Shown piece by piece: positions 30,394 to 40,135 of a stretch of 64,000 bases of DNA. Position numbers and translations under genes: made by a program. The notes beneath the pieces are model-generated. The model was not told the DNA's origin. It made no database searches and saw only the letters and a program-made list of their open reading frames with translations. This stretch comes from Roseovarius albus (lineage in GTDB: Bacteria > Pseudomonadota > Alphaproteobacteria > Rhodobacterales > Rhodobacteraceae): positions 186,001 through 250,000 of the forward strand of contig NZ_FWFX01000004.1 in assembly GCF_900172335.1 (NCBI RefSeq), given 5' to 3'. Each line of letters begins with the position of its first letter. Positions within the stretch are counted from its first letter, which is position 1.

Positions 30394-31302
30394 TCAGCGC
30401 GGAAGCATGTCTTCATGATCAACCTGCGTGCTTAGCCAGTCTTTGAACTTAACGAGAGCAACATCGTGTTCCTTGTTCTTTGGCCAGACCAAATAATAAG
30501 CGCCGGGCAGGGGCGTGGCGTGACCCCAGGCATGGATTAACCGCCCTGCCGCAATCTCTTGTTCCACCAGATAGTCTGGGATCAGCGCAATACCTAGGCC
30601 ATGTAAAGCCGCCTGCAGGATGGTTGAAAACTGATCATACAGCATGCCGCTAACCTGTTCGACTTGTTGCCCCTGTGCTGCGAACCAATCACGCCAAGCA
30701 TCCGGTCGAGTTTGAATGTGCATCAGAGGAAGATTCAGTAGATCTCTTGCAGATTGAATAGGTTTCTCCGCAATAAAACTTGGTGAGCAGACCGCAATAA
30801 CACTTTCATCCTTTAAGTGTAGAGCATCAGTGTCGGGCCACCCATCCTTGCCAAAATGTATCGCGGCATCAAACGGTTCAGTGTTAAAGTTAAACTCTGT
30901 TATGCGCGTGGACAGGTTAATGGTCACTTCAGGGTGCAATCGTGCAAACTCTGGTAGGCGCGGCACCAACCAACGCATACCAAAGCTTGGCAAAATAGCA
31001 AGATCCAGGCTGCCTCCGGCTGGATTTATAGTCATTTGAAGTGATGACTTTCCAATAATATTAAGTGCTTCTCTGATATCTTTCGCGTAGTCTTTCGCTT
31101 CGGATGTCAACGCCAGTCGCCGCCCTTGTTTGACAAATAGATCGACGCAGAGCTGTGCTTCAAGACTTTGCAATTGGCGGCTCACGGCGCTCTGTGTCAA
31201 AGAAAGCTCATTTGCGGCGGCTGTCGCACTGCCCAAACGGTCAACCGCTTCAAGCGCTTGTAAGGCACCAATAGGGGGCAAAAAGCGTCGTGACAGATTC
31301 AT
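30394..31302 (-). CDS. LysR-family regulator, GcvA-like, next to glutaryl-CoA dehydrogenase
   Basis: A 302-residue LysR-type regulator from the ATG at 31302 (a TTG three codons upstream is possible). The winged helix-turn-helix occupies residues 5-65 (GSATAAANELSLTQSAVSRQLQSLE), and the effector-binding domain follows from about residue 90. It is divergent from gcdH, with 104 bases between them and a perfect inverted repeat in that gap, so it probably controls gcdH in response to a lysine- or tryptophan-breakdown metabolite. Confidence 0.88.
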   Translation of the reverse strand: MNLSRRFLPPIGALQALEAVDRLGSATAAANELSLTQSAVSRQLQSLEAQLCVDLFVKQGRRLALTSEAKDYAKDIREALNIIGKSSLQMTINPAGGSLDLAILPSFGMRWLVPRLPEFARLHPEVTINLSTRITEFNFNTEPFDAAIHFGKDGWPDTDALHLKDESVIAVCSPSFIAEKPIQSARDLLNLPLMHIQTRPDAWRDWFAAQGQQVEQVSGMLYDQFSTILQAALHGLGIALIPDYLVEQEIAAGRLIHAWGHATPLPGAYYLVWPKNKEHDVALVKFKDWLSTQVDHEDMLPR

Positions 31303-31353
31303 ACTTTCCAAATACTCATGCGTTTATGCGAAATTGTCGATTTTATTTGTCAT

Positions 31354-31386
31354 AATTGCATGTATTTTACAATCAATCATGCAATT
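31354..31386. promoter_or_regulatory. Inverted repeat, likely LysR operator
   Basis: AATTGCATG (31354-31362) and CATGCAATT (31378-31386) are perfect inverted copies with a 15-base AT-rich spacer. They lie between the divergent LysR and gcdH genes, 20 bases before the gcdH ATG. Position and symmetry fit a LysR-family binding site. Confidence 0.6.
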
Positions 31387-31406
31387 TAGCCATTTGGAGC
31401 CCTCTC

Positions 31407-32630
31407 ATGAGCCTCGACACCCCCGCATTGCGCGCCAAGGATAAGCCAGATCTGGCAGAGTTTGACTGGCAGGATGCCTTCCGCTTGTCTGATCAGTTGC
31501 AAGAAGACGAACGCATGATTGCCGACAGCGCCCGTGCCTATGCGCAGGAAAAGCTGCAGACACGTGTGGTAAAAGCTTATTCGGACGAGGAGACAGACCC
31601 CGAGATTTTCCGTGAGATGGGTGAAATGGGCCTATTGGGCACCACAATCCCCGAAGAATATGGCGGGCTGGGCGCGGGCTATGTCAGTTACGGCCTCGTC
31701 GCGCGTGAAGTGGAGCGGGTGGATTCCGGCTATCGCAGCATGATGAGCGTCCAATCCAGCTTGGTGATGTATCCGATCTATGCTTACGGCAGCGAGGATC
31801 AGCGCCGCAAGTATTTACCAGGACTGGCAAAAGGCGAATTGATCGGCTGCTTTGGCTTGACTGAACCTGACGCAGGCAGTGACCCAGCGGGTATGAAAAC
31901 CCGGGCCACCAAAACCGATGGCGGCTATGTTCTTAACGGGTCTAAAATGTGGATCTCGAACAGCCCGATCGCCGACGTTTTCGTGATCTGGGCCAAATCC
32001 GAAGCCCACGGCGGTAAAATCCGGGGGTTCGTGCTGGACAAGGGCGCCAAGGGCCTGAGCGCCCCACGCATTGACGGTAAGCTTTCTCTGCGCGCCTCGG
32101 TCACCGGGGAAATCGTGCTTGATAACGTCGAAGTGGGTGAAGACGCGCTTTTACCCGGAGTTCAGGGGCTTAAAGGTCCGTTTGGTTGCCTCAATCGTGC
32201 GCGGTACGGCATCGCTTGGGGTGTTATGGGGTCCGCTGAATTTTGCTGGCACGCAGCACGTCAATATGGGTTGGACCGCCATCAATTCAATCGCCCGCTG
32301 GCGCAAACACAGTTATTCCAGAAGAAACTGGCAGATATGCAAACCGAAATCACGCTCGGCCTGCAGGCCGCTTTGCGTGTGGGGCGTCTGATGGATCAAG
32401 CCAATGCTGCACCGGAAATGATCAGCATGATTAAGCGCAACAACTGTGGAAAAGCATTGGATATTACCCGCATGGCGCGGGATATGCATGGCGGCAACGG
32501 TATTTCCGAAGAATTCCAGGTCATCCGCCACATGATGAATCTTGAAACGGTCAACACTTATGAGGGCACCCATGATGTACACGCGCTCATTCTGGGCCGT
32601 GCTCAAACAGGGCTGCAGGCGTTTTTCTAA
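31407..32630 (+). CDS. gcdH: Glutaryl-CoA dehydrogenase
   Basis: An FAD acyl-CoA dehydrogenase that oxidises and decarboxylates glutaryl-CoA to crotonyl-CoA in lysine and tryptophan breakdown. From the ATG at 31407 it has 407 residues. Family features are [33 protein letters not shown], the GCDH-type RYGIAWG segment and the C-terminal catalytic-Glu region [15 protein letters not shown]. Electrons would go to ETF, not found in the window. Confidence 0.93.
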   Translation: MSLDTPALRAKDKPDLAEFDWQDAFRLSDQLQEDERMIADSARAYAQEKLQTRVVKAYSDEETDPEIFREMGEMGLLGTTIPEEYGGLGAGYVSYGLVAREVERVDSGYRSMMSVQSSLVMYPIYAYGSEDQRRKYLPGLAKGELIGCFGLTEPDAGSDPAGMKTRATKTDGGYVLNGSKMWISNSPIADVFVIWAKSEAHGGKIRGFVLDKGAKGLSAPRIDGKLSLRASVTGEIVLDNVEVGEDALLPGVQGLKGPFGCLNRARYGIAWGVMGSAEFCWHAARQYGLDRHQFNRPLAQTQLFQKKLADMQTEITLGLQAALRVGRLMDQANAAPEMISMIKRNNCGKALDITRMARDMHGGNGISEEFQVIRHMMNLETVNTYEGTHDVHALILGRAQTGLQAFF

Positions 32631-32660
32631 TCGACGTCTTAAATCCCGCTGATAATGTGG

Positions 32661-32692
32661 CCCGGCTGAAGGAATTTCAGCCGGGTCTTTTG
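32661..32692 (+). terminator. Terminator of gcdH
   Basis: CCCGGCTGAA (32661-32670) pairs perfectly with TTCAGCCGGG (32676-32685), loop GGAAT, followed by TCTTTTG. Confidence 0.88.
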
Positions 32693-32705
32693 TGGGGCAT
32701 ACGAC

Positions 32706-33953
32706 GTGAACAATCTTTGGCAACAAACCTGTACGGAATCATTCAGTGCACCGGAATTCAGCGGTCACCGGACCGCCGATCTTCTCATCATAGGCGGTGG
32801 GTTTACCGGCTGCTCTGCCGCGCTAAGGGCGGCGGAAATGGGGGCGGACGTTACGTTACTTGAGGCTGAAACCATTGGGCACGGGGGGTCAGGTCGAAAT
32901 GTTGGTTTGGTCAATGCTGGGCTTTGGCTTCCGCCAGACGAAGTCTGCTCCAAAATGGGGCAGGCGGCGGGTGAGCGCTTGAATGAGACCTTGGCCGCAG
33001 GGCCAGACGAGGTTTTTGATCTGATCGCGCGTTATGACATTCAATGCGACGCCGTCCGAAATGGCACGTTGCATCTGGCCCATTCCGAAAAGGGCATTGC
33101 CCGGCTCAAGGCACGATTAACGCAGTTCGAACGGCAGGGTGCTCCAGTTACATTCTTTGATAAAGAAGAGACGTGCCGCAGAACCGGAAGCGGTATTTTC
33201 CACAGTGCATTGCATGATCGTAGGGCAGGGACGATCCAACCGTTATCATATGCAAAGGGACTGGCCCGCGCCGCACAAGCGGCGGGCGCGATGATTCACG
33301 AGCGATCTCCAGTTCTGGATCTTTACTATTTAGGTGGGCAATGGCAGGCCCGTACAGAGGTTGGAACAATTTCCGCCAAGTCATTGCTACTTGCTACAAA
33401 TGCTTATCGGGCGAACATTGAAACTATCGATCATCCAAAGACGGCAATCGTCCAATATTTCCAGATCGTCACGGAACCGCTGAGCTCGCGGCAGCTGGAG
33501 CACATCCTGCCAAATCGCGAAGGAGCGTGGGATACTGCACTGATCATGACATCTTTTCGCTTGGATGCCTCAGGGCGCTTGATGGTCGGTGGCATGGGGG
33601 ATGGGCGGGCGTTGCATCAAAGCTGGGCCAAACGCAAGCTCGCACAAATCTTTCCCTCATTAAAGGGGGCAACAGTTTTCCACGCCTGGAGTGGTCGCAT
33701 CTCTATGACTGCAGATCACCTTCCACGCATTATGAGATTGGCGCCGAACAGTTACAGTATTTTTGGATATTCAGGGCGCGGCATTTGCCCGGGAACGGTA
33801 TTCGGATCAGCCGCGGCGCTGGCCCTTTTGACAGACGACCCCACAATATTGCCTGTGCCCGTTTGCGAAAACTACTCGGAGCGGGTCCCTTGCCTGAAAT
33901 CTGTGTTCTACGAAACCAGCTCATCAACGGTTCATCTCATTTCTGCCAGATAG
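32706..33953 (+). CDS. FAD-dependent amine/amino-acid oxidoreductase (DAO family)
   Basis: A 415-residue flavoprotein of the D-amino acid oxidase-like superfamily, close to gamma-glutamylputrescine oxidase (PuuB/OrdL) and sarcosine oxidase types. The Rossmann motif is LLIIGGGFTGCSAA near residue 27, followed by GHGGSGRNVG for FAD contact. The C-terminal GYSGRGICPGTVFG is the second FAD-binding segment. The start is a GTG at 32706, 14 bases after the gcdH terminator. The substrate is probably an amine or amino acid; the neighbouring peptide-binding and MATE genes give no firm hint. Confidence 0.82.
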   Translation: MNNLWQQTCTESFSAPEFSGHRTADLLIIGGGFTGCSAALRAAEMGADVTLLEAETIGHGGSGRNVGLVNAGLWLPPDEVCSKMGQAAGERLNETLAAGPDEVFDLIARYDIQCDAVRNGTLHLAHSEKGIARLKARLTQFERQGAPVTFFDKEETCRRTGSGIFHSALHDRRAGTIQPLSYAKGLARAAQAAGAMIHERSPVLDLYYLGGQWQARTEVGTISAKSLLLATNAYRANIETIDHPKTAIVQYFQIVTEPLSSRQLEHILPNREGAWDTALIMTSFRLDASGRLMVGGMGDGRALHQSWAKRKLAQIFPSLKGATVFHAWSGRISMTADHLPRIMRLAPNSYSIFGYSGRGICPGTVFGSAAALALLTDDPTILPVPVCENYSERVPCLKSVFYETSSSTVHLISAR

Positions 33954-34070
33954 ATCAATTTTATGTTCATTCTTGCACAGTGACCTGTGACATTTGAGGA
34001 CTTGGCCACTCTCTGGTTAAGTCTTACTTACGACCGACCATGTCATGTTGCCCGACTCAAGGAGAGCCCT

Positions 34071-35471
34071 GTGGCCCATCTCGCAGACGCAAAATTCACC
34101 CAGGGCAATCTGATGCACCACGTTTCGTCAATGTCTTTGACGGCGAGCATCGGACTTATGGCAATCTTTGTTGTTGATCTGGTCGACATCTACTTCATCT
34201 CACTGCTTGGTGTTGACGAACTTGCCGCAGCAGCAGGTTATGCCAGTGCCCTGATGTTTTTTGCCAGTGCCATTAATATCGGCCTGTCGATTGCAGCCGC
34301 AGCCCTTGTGTCGCGATCCGTCGGAGCGCATCAGGATGAAAAAGCACGAACTTATGCCACCAGCGTGGCAGCGTTTACCGTCGTGATCGGCTTGATCCTC
34401 CCGATAATAATTATGACGAATTCGTCTTACTTTCTGGGCCTTCTAGGTGCCAAAGGGGAGATTGCCGACAAAGCTTACACCTACCTGAAAATCATCCTGC
34501 CAACGACCATGTTTTCGGGTTTGGCCATGGTCGCGGTTGCAACCTTGCGTGCCTACGGTGATGCGAAACGTGCGATGTATCCGTCCTTGATTGGGGGCGG
34601 CATCAACGCTGTGCTGGATCCGATTTTCATCTTCACACTCGGACTAGGATTGGAAGGCGCAGCCTGGGCTACGGCTATTGCCCGCTTTGCGACGATGTTC
34701 TTCGCGATATATTCCGCAATCCGACATTACGATGCCTTTGCAGCGCCCCGGGTAGAGAAGATTTTCGGAGATTTGCGAGAGGTTGTTGCTATCGCAATCC
34801 CGGCAATCCTCACAAATGTTGCAACACCATTGGGGAGCGCAATTGTCACCCGCGAGATGGCCAAATACGGCACCGAGGCGGTGGCGGGCATGGCGGTCAT
34901 CGGGCGACTGACACCAGTGGTCTTTGCCGTAGTCTTAGCCCTGTCAGGTGCGGTTGGTCCGATCATTGGCCAAAACTACGGTGCAGCGCGGTTGGACCGC
35001 GTGCGTGAAACCTATGTTGATGGTCTTAAGTTCCTCGCCATTTATGTCTTATTGGCGACGCTCTTCCTCTACCTTGTTCGCGAACCATTGGCGGATATGT
35101 TCGACGCTCAGGGCGATGCTCGCGTGCTGCTGTATTGGTTCTGCGGTCCGCTGGCGCTGGCCAGCTTTTTTAACGGGGCAATCTATGTCTCAAACGCGTC
35201 CTTCAACAACCTTGGCCACGCACCTTATTCAAGCTGGGTAAACTGGGGCCGTCATACACTGGGTACGATCCCGTTCGTTTTGGTCGGGGCAGCATTGATG
35301 GGGGCACCGGGCGTCTTGGTTGGTCAGGCTTTGGGAGGCGCTGTCTTTGCTGCCATCGCGGTCTGGCTGAGTTTCCGTGTGATTGAAAGCCCGGGTCACA
35401 AACTGTTCATGCCGTATCTCTGTCCACAAATGCACAGAATGCACATTGTCTCAAATCGTTGCATTCGCTAA
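34071..35471 (+). CDS. MATE-family multidrug/metabolite exporter, copy 1
   Basis: A 12-helix antiporter of the MATE family, exporting organic cations or metabolites against Na+ or H+. The open frame starts at 33987, but the GTG at 34071 with AAGGAGAG 10 bases before it is favoured, giving 466 residues. It aligns along its whole length with the exporter at 37391: both start with KFT/RFTEGNLM, share LDPIFIF/MDPIFIF, AVAGMAVIGRL and GPIIGQNYGA. The last 20 residues (Cys/His-containing) differ. It precedes the Tat-exported binding protein. Confidence 0.88.
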   Translation: MAHLADAKFTQGNLMHHVSSMSLTASIGLMAIFVVDLVDIYFISLLGVDELAAAAGYASALMFFASAINIGLSIAAAALVSRSVGAHQDEKARTYATSVAAFTVVIGLILPIIIMTNSSYFLGLLGAKGEIADKAYTYLKIILPTTMFSGLAMVAVATLRAYGDAKRAMYPSLIGGGINAVLDPIFIFTLGLGLEGAAWATAIARFATMFFAIYSAIRHYDAFAAPRVEKIFGDLREVVAIAIPAILTNVATPLGSAIVTREMAKYGTEAVAGMAVIGRLTPVVFAVVLALSGAVGPIIGQNYGAARLDRVRETYVDGLKFLAIYVLLATLFLYLVREPLADMFDAQGDARVLLYWFCGPLALASFFNGAIYVSNASFNNLGHAPYSSWVNWGRHTLGTIPFVLVGAALMGAPGVLVGQALGGAVFAAIAVWLSFRVIESPGHKLFMPYLCPQMHRMHIVSNRCIR

Positions 35472-35652
35472 CCGATACTCAACACGGCGCTTTGCATTCT
35501 GATTGCGACACGCCTTTGGATGCGATGCCGTTTTTAAGCAAATTTAAGAAATAAATCGTTGATTTTGGGTTTCCTGAGCTCAATATTTAGGTGTGGTAAT
35601 GCCTGCATGACAACTGCGGGCCCCACAATCATAAACAGGGAGTTTCAATCAA

Positions 35653-37263
35653 ATGAAACAGAAACAAGACACATTGGTCTTGGGCCGCATTGTCGAAGCG
35701 GGTAAGCAACGACAGATTACGCGGCGCCATTTTATGCAACATGCTACAGCAGCGGGTCTGTCGGTCGCAGCCGCGTCTGCGCTGTGGACAAATGAAGTTT
35801 CTGCGGCAACACCCGAAAAAGGTGGATCATTCCGCTTGGGTGTTCACGATGGTAACACCAGCGACACCATGGATATGGGCAAGTACCAGTCCGTTGGTGA
35901 AATCCAACTTGGGCATACGTTCCGCAGCTTCCTGACGGAAATTACATCCGACAACAAGCTTGGCGGCGATATGGCAACCGGTTGGGAAGCCTCTCCAGAT
36001 GCAAAACAGTGGACGTTTGAGCTGGCAAAGGACGCCTCGTTCCACGATGGTCGCCCATTCACAGCAAAAGACGCGATCGCCTCACTGAACCACCACCGTG
36101 GTGAAGGCAACACCTCGGCCGCGGCTTCACTGCTGGCAAATATCACTGACATCACGGCAGATGGCGATCACAGCATCGTCATTGATCTTGATCAGGGCTT
36201 TGCTGATCTTCCATGGGTTCTGGCTGACTACCATCTGACAATGGTTCCCGCCAAAGAAGATGGAACAGCCGAATGGGAGACCCAAATGGGCGCGGGTCCC
36301 TACAAGATTGTAGATCACGATCCGGGCGTTGGCACATTCATGGAACGTCACGATGGCTGGCATCGTGAAGGTGCTTACTTCGACAAAGTCGAACATGCGA
36401 TCCTGAACGATCCAAACGCACGTCAAACTGCGTTGGTTTCCGGCGATGTTGATGCGATCACATCTGTCGATTTGAAGACACTCAGCCTGCTGGCACGTGC
36501 ACCGAATGTCGAAGTGGAAAACGTTGCTTCTGGCTCGGCCATTACAATGCCGATGTTCTGTGATCAGGCGCCATTTGATGACGTCAACGTCCGTCTGGCC
36601 TTGAAGCACGCGATCAACCGCGAAGACATCGTTGAAAAGATTCTGTTTGGCACTGGTATCCCAGGCAACGACTTCCACGTTTCGCCAAACATGCCCTACT
36701 GGCCTGACATTGAACAGCGCCAGTATGACCCAGACAAAGCCAAGTGGCACATGAAAGAAGCGGGTCTCGATTCACTGAGCGTTGAATTATCTGCTGCAGA
36801 CAGCGTGTTACCGGGTGCGGTTGACATGTGTGTTCTGTTCAGTGAGCACGCCAAGGCGGCGGGCATTGACCTCAAAGCGATCCGAGAGCCAAATGACGGC
36901 TATTGGTCTGATGTCTGGTTGAAGAAACCGTTCGTCTTTGTGAAATGGGGCGCGCGTCCAACGCCAGACAACATGCTGACACTGGCCTACAAAGGTGATG
37001 CACCTTGGAACGAGTCGCATTGGCAAAACGAGCGCTTTGATGAGCTACTGCTGCAAGCGAAAGCAGAGCTGGATGAAACCCGCCGTGCAGAAATGTACCG
37101 CGAGATGTGTCAGCTTTCTCGTGATGATGGTGGCACAATCATCCCTGCGTTCCTCAACTTTGTTTATGCCCGCAGCAACAAAGTTGGCCGTGGCGACAGT
37201 CTGGCTGCAAGCTGGGAAGCAGATGGCGCACGCGGTTCACACCGCTGGTGGTTCACAAGCTAA
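35653..37263 (+). CDS. Tat-exported peptide-type solute-binding protein (SBP_bac_5)
   Basis: A 536-residue periplasmic binding protein of the dipeptide/oligopeptide (DppA/OppA) family. The N-terminus has a twin-Arg motif, ITRRHFMQHATAAG, followed by an Ala-rich hydrophobic stretch, so export folded by the Tat system is likely. The family core begins at KGGSFRLG, and TWTFELAK/DASFHDGRPFTAKD-type segments are present. No permease or ATPase gene is adjacent; instead it lies between two MATE exporters. It has its own terminator and a 180-base upstream region. Confidence 0.88.
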   Translation: MKQKQDTLVLGRIVEAGKQRQITRRHFMQHATAAGLSVAAASALWTNEVSAATPEKGGSFRLGVHDGNTSDTMDMGKYQSVGEIQLGHTFRSFLTEITSDNKLGGDMATGWEASPDAKQWTFELAKDASFHDGRPFTAKDAIASLNHHRGEGNTSAAASLLANITDITADGDHSIVIDLDQGFADLPWVLADYHLTMVPAKEDGTAEWETQMGAGPYKIVDHDPGVGTFMERHDGWHREGAYFDKVEHAILNDPNARQTALVSGDVDAITSVDLKTLSLLARAPNVEVENVASGSAITMPMFCDQAPFDDVNVRLALKHAINREDIVEKILFGTGIPGNDFHVSPNMPYWPDIEQRQYDPDKAKWHMKEAGLDSLSVELSAADSVLPGAVDMCVLFSEHAKAAGIDLKAIREPNDGYWSDVWLKKPFVFVKWGARPTPDNMLTLAYKGDAPWNESHWQNERFDELLLQAKAELDETRRAEMYREMCQLSRDDGGTIIPAFLNFVYARSNKVGRGDSLAASWEADGARGSHRWWFTS

Positions 37264-37285
37264 ATCAGTCGCAGGACAAAATTGG

Positions 37286-37318
37286 AAAGCCGGGCAAGCA
37301 CCCGGCTTTCTTCTTTCT
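37286..37318 (+). terminator. Terminator of the binding protein gene
   Basis: AAAGCCGGG (37286-37294) pairs perfectly with CCCGGCTTT (37301-37309), loop CAAGCA, followed by CTTCTTTCT. Confidence 0.85.
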
Positions 37319-37390
37319 AACACAAACGTTTGCAGCCATTGATTAATTCACATGACTCGATAAACTCGCCTCAACGCGGGGGAGAGTATT

Positions 37391-38803
37391 ATGTCTGAGG
37401 TCAAAGAAGTCAGGTTCACTGAGGGGAACCTGATGAAGCACGTCACGGTAATGTCTTTCACATCCAGTATCGGCATTATGGCCATCTACGTGGTAGATCT
37501 CTTTGACATCTTTTTCATCTCACTTCTAGGTCAAAAGGAGATGGCTGCCGCAGCAGGTTATGCAAGCACGCTGATGTTTTTTGTTAGCGCTATAAACATT
37601 GGTCTATCAATTGCAGCAGGCGCGCTGATCGCTTCGGCCCTTGGAGCTAGCAACCGCCAAAAGGCCCGTGAAATAACTTCGAGCGTGGCTGTAATTGCAA
37701 CCATAATCGGGATTGTTTTCCCGCTACTGATGCTTCCAAACATCGAATACTTGCTAAGTTTAATCGGTGCGACGGGGGACGTTCAGGAAATGGCTGCCAG
37801 GTATCTCTGGATCATTTTGCCTGCCACAGTATTCTCAGGCATCTCGATGACAGCAGTTGTAGCCCTGCGCGCTTACGGAGAAGCCAAATGGGCGATGTAT
37901 CCGTCTTTGGCCGGCGCAGGCGTCAATTTTGTGATGGATCCAATTTTCATCTTTGCTCTAGGTCTTGGCCTTGAAGGTGCGGCCGTTGCGACAGTGTGCG
38001 CGCGTCTTGCCACCCTGTATCTAGCCATTCGCGGTTCGACCCGGCGCAGTAATGCATTCGTCAGGCCAACTATGCCGATGGTCGTGAAACATACTGGCGC
38101 GATTGTTCGCTTCGCAATTCCTGCAGTAATGCAATCAATTGCTTCTCCAGTCGCAATGGCCATCCTGACCCGGTACATGGCCAAATTCGGCTCAGAGGCC
38201 GTGGCCGGTATGGCGGTCATTGGCCGTCTGGCTCCGGTTGTGTTTTCGGTTGTGAACGCTTTGCGTGGTGCTGTTGGCCCAATCATCGGCCAAAACTATG
38301 GGGCAGGGCGCATGGATCGCGTTCGCGAAACTTATTTCTCCGGCCTCAAGTTCCTTGGTATCTACGTGATTGCCACATTCACCATTCTCTTTGTTCTGCG
38401 GGTCCCCATCGCCAACGCCTTCGGCGCGACTGGCTTGACCCGAGAACTGCTCTATCTCTTTTGTGGTCCGCTCGCAGTGGTGGCCTTCTTTAATGGCACA
38501 ATCTTCCTATCGAATGCCACTTTCAACAATATGGGTCATCCGGGGTATTCCTCCTGGCTCAACTGGGGTCGCAGCACGATCGGCATGCTACCATTCGTTC
38601 ATGTCGGGTCACTGGCTTTCGGGGCGAAGGGTGTCTTAATTGGTGCGGTCGTTGGCGGCGCAGTCTTCGCCGCCATCTGCGCCAAGATCAGTTTCAACCT
38701 GATGAATCGCAAAATCGCTTCGCAAACCCCATCAGAACCCGAACTTGGGTACGATCAGGAAAGCGAGCATGTCATGGTGAATCAGGTTAATTCCATCCAG
38801 TGA
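37391..38803 (+). CDS. MATE-family exporter, copy 2
   Basis: A 470-residue MATE transporter, clearly paralogous to the one at 34071. Both open with a cytoplasmic RFTEGNLMKHV-type helix, and share VVDLxDIxFISLLG, AVAGMAVIGRLAPVVF and QNYGAGRMDRVRETY. The C-terminus has an acidic tail (about 25 residues, PSEPELGYDQESEH) not found in copy 1. The ATG follows GGGGGAGAG. It has probably arisen by tandem duplication around the binding-protein gene. Confidence 0.88.
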   Translation: MSEVKEVRFTEGNLMKHVTVMSFTSSIGIMAIYVVDLFDIFFISLLGQKEMAAAAGYASTLMFFVSAINIGLSIAAGALIASALGASNRQKAREITSSVAVIATIIGIVFPLLMLPNIEYLLSLIGATGDVQEMAARYLWIILPATVFSGISMTAVVALRAYGEAKWAMYPSLAGAGVNFVMDPIFIFALGLGLEGAAVATVCARLATLYLAIRGSTRRSNAFVRPTMPMVVKHTGAIVRFAIPAVMQSIASPVAMAILTRYMAKFGSEAVAGMAVIGRLAPVVFSVVNALRGAVGPIIGQNYGAGRMDRVRETYFSGLKFLGIYVIATFTILFVLRVPIANAFGATGLTRELLYLFCGPLAVVAFFNGTIFLSNATFNNMGHPGYSSWLNWGRSTIGMLPFVHVGSLAFGAKGVLIGAVVGGAVFAAICAKISFNLMNRKIASQTPSEPELGYDQESEHVMVNQVNSIQ

Positions 38804-38846
38804 TGATCTCACGGAAATGATTGGGTCTAGAATTTGCACCGTGGCT

Positions 38847-39821
38847 TCACGGTCTCTCATTGCTTGACAGATCCAGCCAATCCATTTCCGCTGTGCTTAA
38901 GGTCAGATCACCTGCTTTTACTGAATCGAGAACGTGCGCTGGAGACCCTGCTCCATTGAGGGCAACAGCTGGAAACGGTTGGTTTACGGCAAAAGCCAGA
39001 GCGATAGCGTAAAGAGAAACGCCTTTGTCCGCCGCCAGCGCCTCGGCACGGCGTTTTCTTTCAAAGTTCCCGTCTGAATAGAACACGCGCACCAAGTCGG
39101 CGTTGCTATGATCCTGAGCCCGGCCATGGGCGAAGAAACCACGCCCAAGCGCCGACCATGCGATGAGTGGGAGCTGGTTCTCTGAATGCCATGTGCGGTC
39201 GGCGTCATTGGCAACCGCTGTATTGGGCCAAAAGGGTTCGTTTGATCGGGCCAGCGAAAACGCCGGGCTTGAACAGGTGAGTTCGGCCTTTCCATGCGAT
39301 CTTGCATAGTTGATCGCGTCGTCAATTCTCTTTGTCGTCCAATTGGAGGCGCCATAGGCCTTGATCCTCCCTGCGCGCACTTCTTCGTCCAGAGCGTCGA
39401 TCAGTGGCGCAATGTCGTGCGAGGGATCATCGCGATGAAACATCCAGAGATCCAATCCGTCCGTCTTAAGACGCTCCAAGGACCCGTCGATGGCGCGATG
39501 GATAAAGTCGGCGCTGATCTGTGCGCCTTCGCCACCGTAGAGCGGTTTGCAAAATCCGGGGATCAACCCTTTTGTGGCAAGAACAATCTTGTCACGCCGC
39601 GCCGGATCTGCGGCGAGCCAATCGCCAATCACCTGTTCCGAATACCCGTATTGTTCCACCGCGCCATAGATTTCGGCGGTATCCACATAGGTTCCACCAG
39701 CAGAAACAAAAGCGTTAAGAATGGCTTCGTCCCGCGCTTGCGTATCAGGATGAAAGATCATTGTGCCCAGACCGATGACCGAGGCCGGTTTTTCGACGCC
39801 ACCAAGTGTTATCGTCCGCAT
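38847..39821 (-). CDS. Aldo/keto reductase
   Basis: A 324-residue NADPH-dependent oxidoreductase of the aldo/keto reductase superfamily. Catalytic residues fit YVDTAEIYG (Asp and Tyr), VLATKG (Lys) and WMFHRDD (His). The cofactor site ends in the AFAVNQPF and VLDSVKAG segments. The substrate cannot be told from sequence. It is convergent with the second MATE gene. Confidence 0.88.
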   Translation of the reverse strand: MRTITLGGVEKPASVIGLGTMIFHPDTQARDEAILNAFVSAGGTYVDTAEIYGAVEQYGYSEQVIGDWLAADPARRDKIVLATKGLIPGFCKPLYGGEGAQISADFIHRAIDGSLERLKTDGLDLWMFHRDDPSHDIAPLIDALDEEVRAGRIKAYGASNWTTKRIDDAINYARSHGKAELTCSSPAFSLARSNEPFWPNTAVANDADRTWHSENQLPLIAWSALGRGFFAHGRAQDHSNADLVRVFYSDGNFERKRRAEALAADKGVSLYAIALAFAVNQPFPAVALNGAGSPAHVLDSVKAGDLTLSTAEMDWLDLSSNERP

Positions 39822-40135
39822 GGAGTAACCTTTCGTCAGGCAACAAACAGATTATACCCGGTTCTTCGCTAATACCATATTCTTGGGATTATTTTTTGAA
39901 GATGGGGACGGGCTTTATAATTGTGAACGCTCTAAGGAACTAAAATTTAATCAATGCTGTCGGTTTTGGCATTCTTTGTCAAATGGGGTGTTTATGCAGG
40001 TCTGAATTGTTTGCATTGTTGCAAAGTGAGCGAATAGTTGCCTTGCAATACTCGACATATGGGTAGGGGAGGCCGTTCGGAGATATTTTCAGCAAAATCT
40101 CTGTGATCAGCCTCCATTTTCCAAACATATCGGAT
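39822..40135. other. Gene-free AT-rich stretch
   Basis: About 310 bases between the aldo/keto reductase start and the left edge of the first 1.02-kb repeat. It is AT-rich and may hold the reductase promoter. One 27-codon frame (39954-40037) has no ribosome binding site and is not called. Confidence 0.4.
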
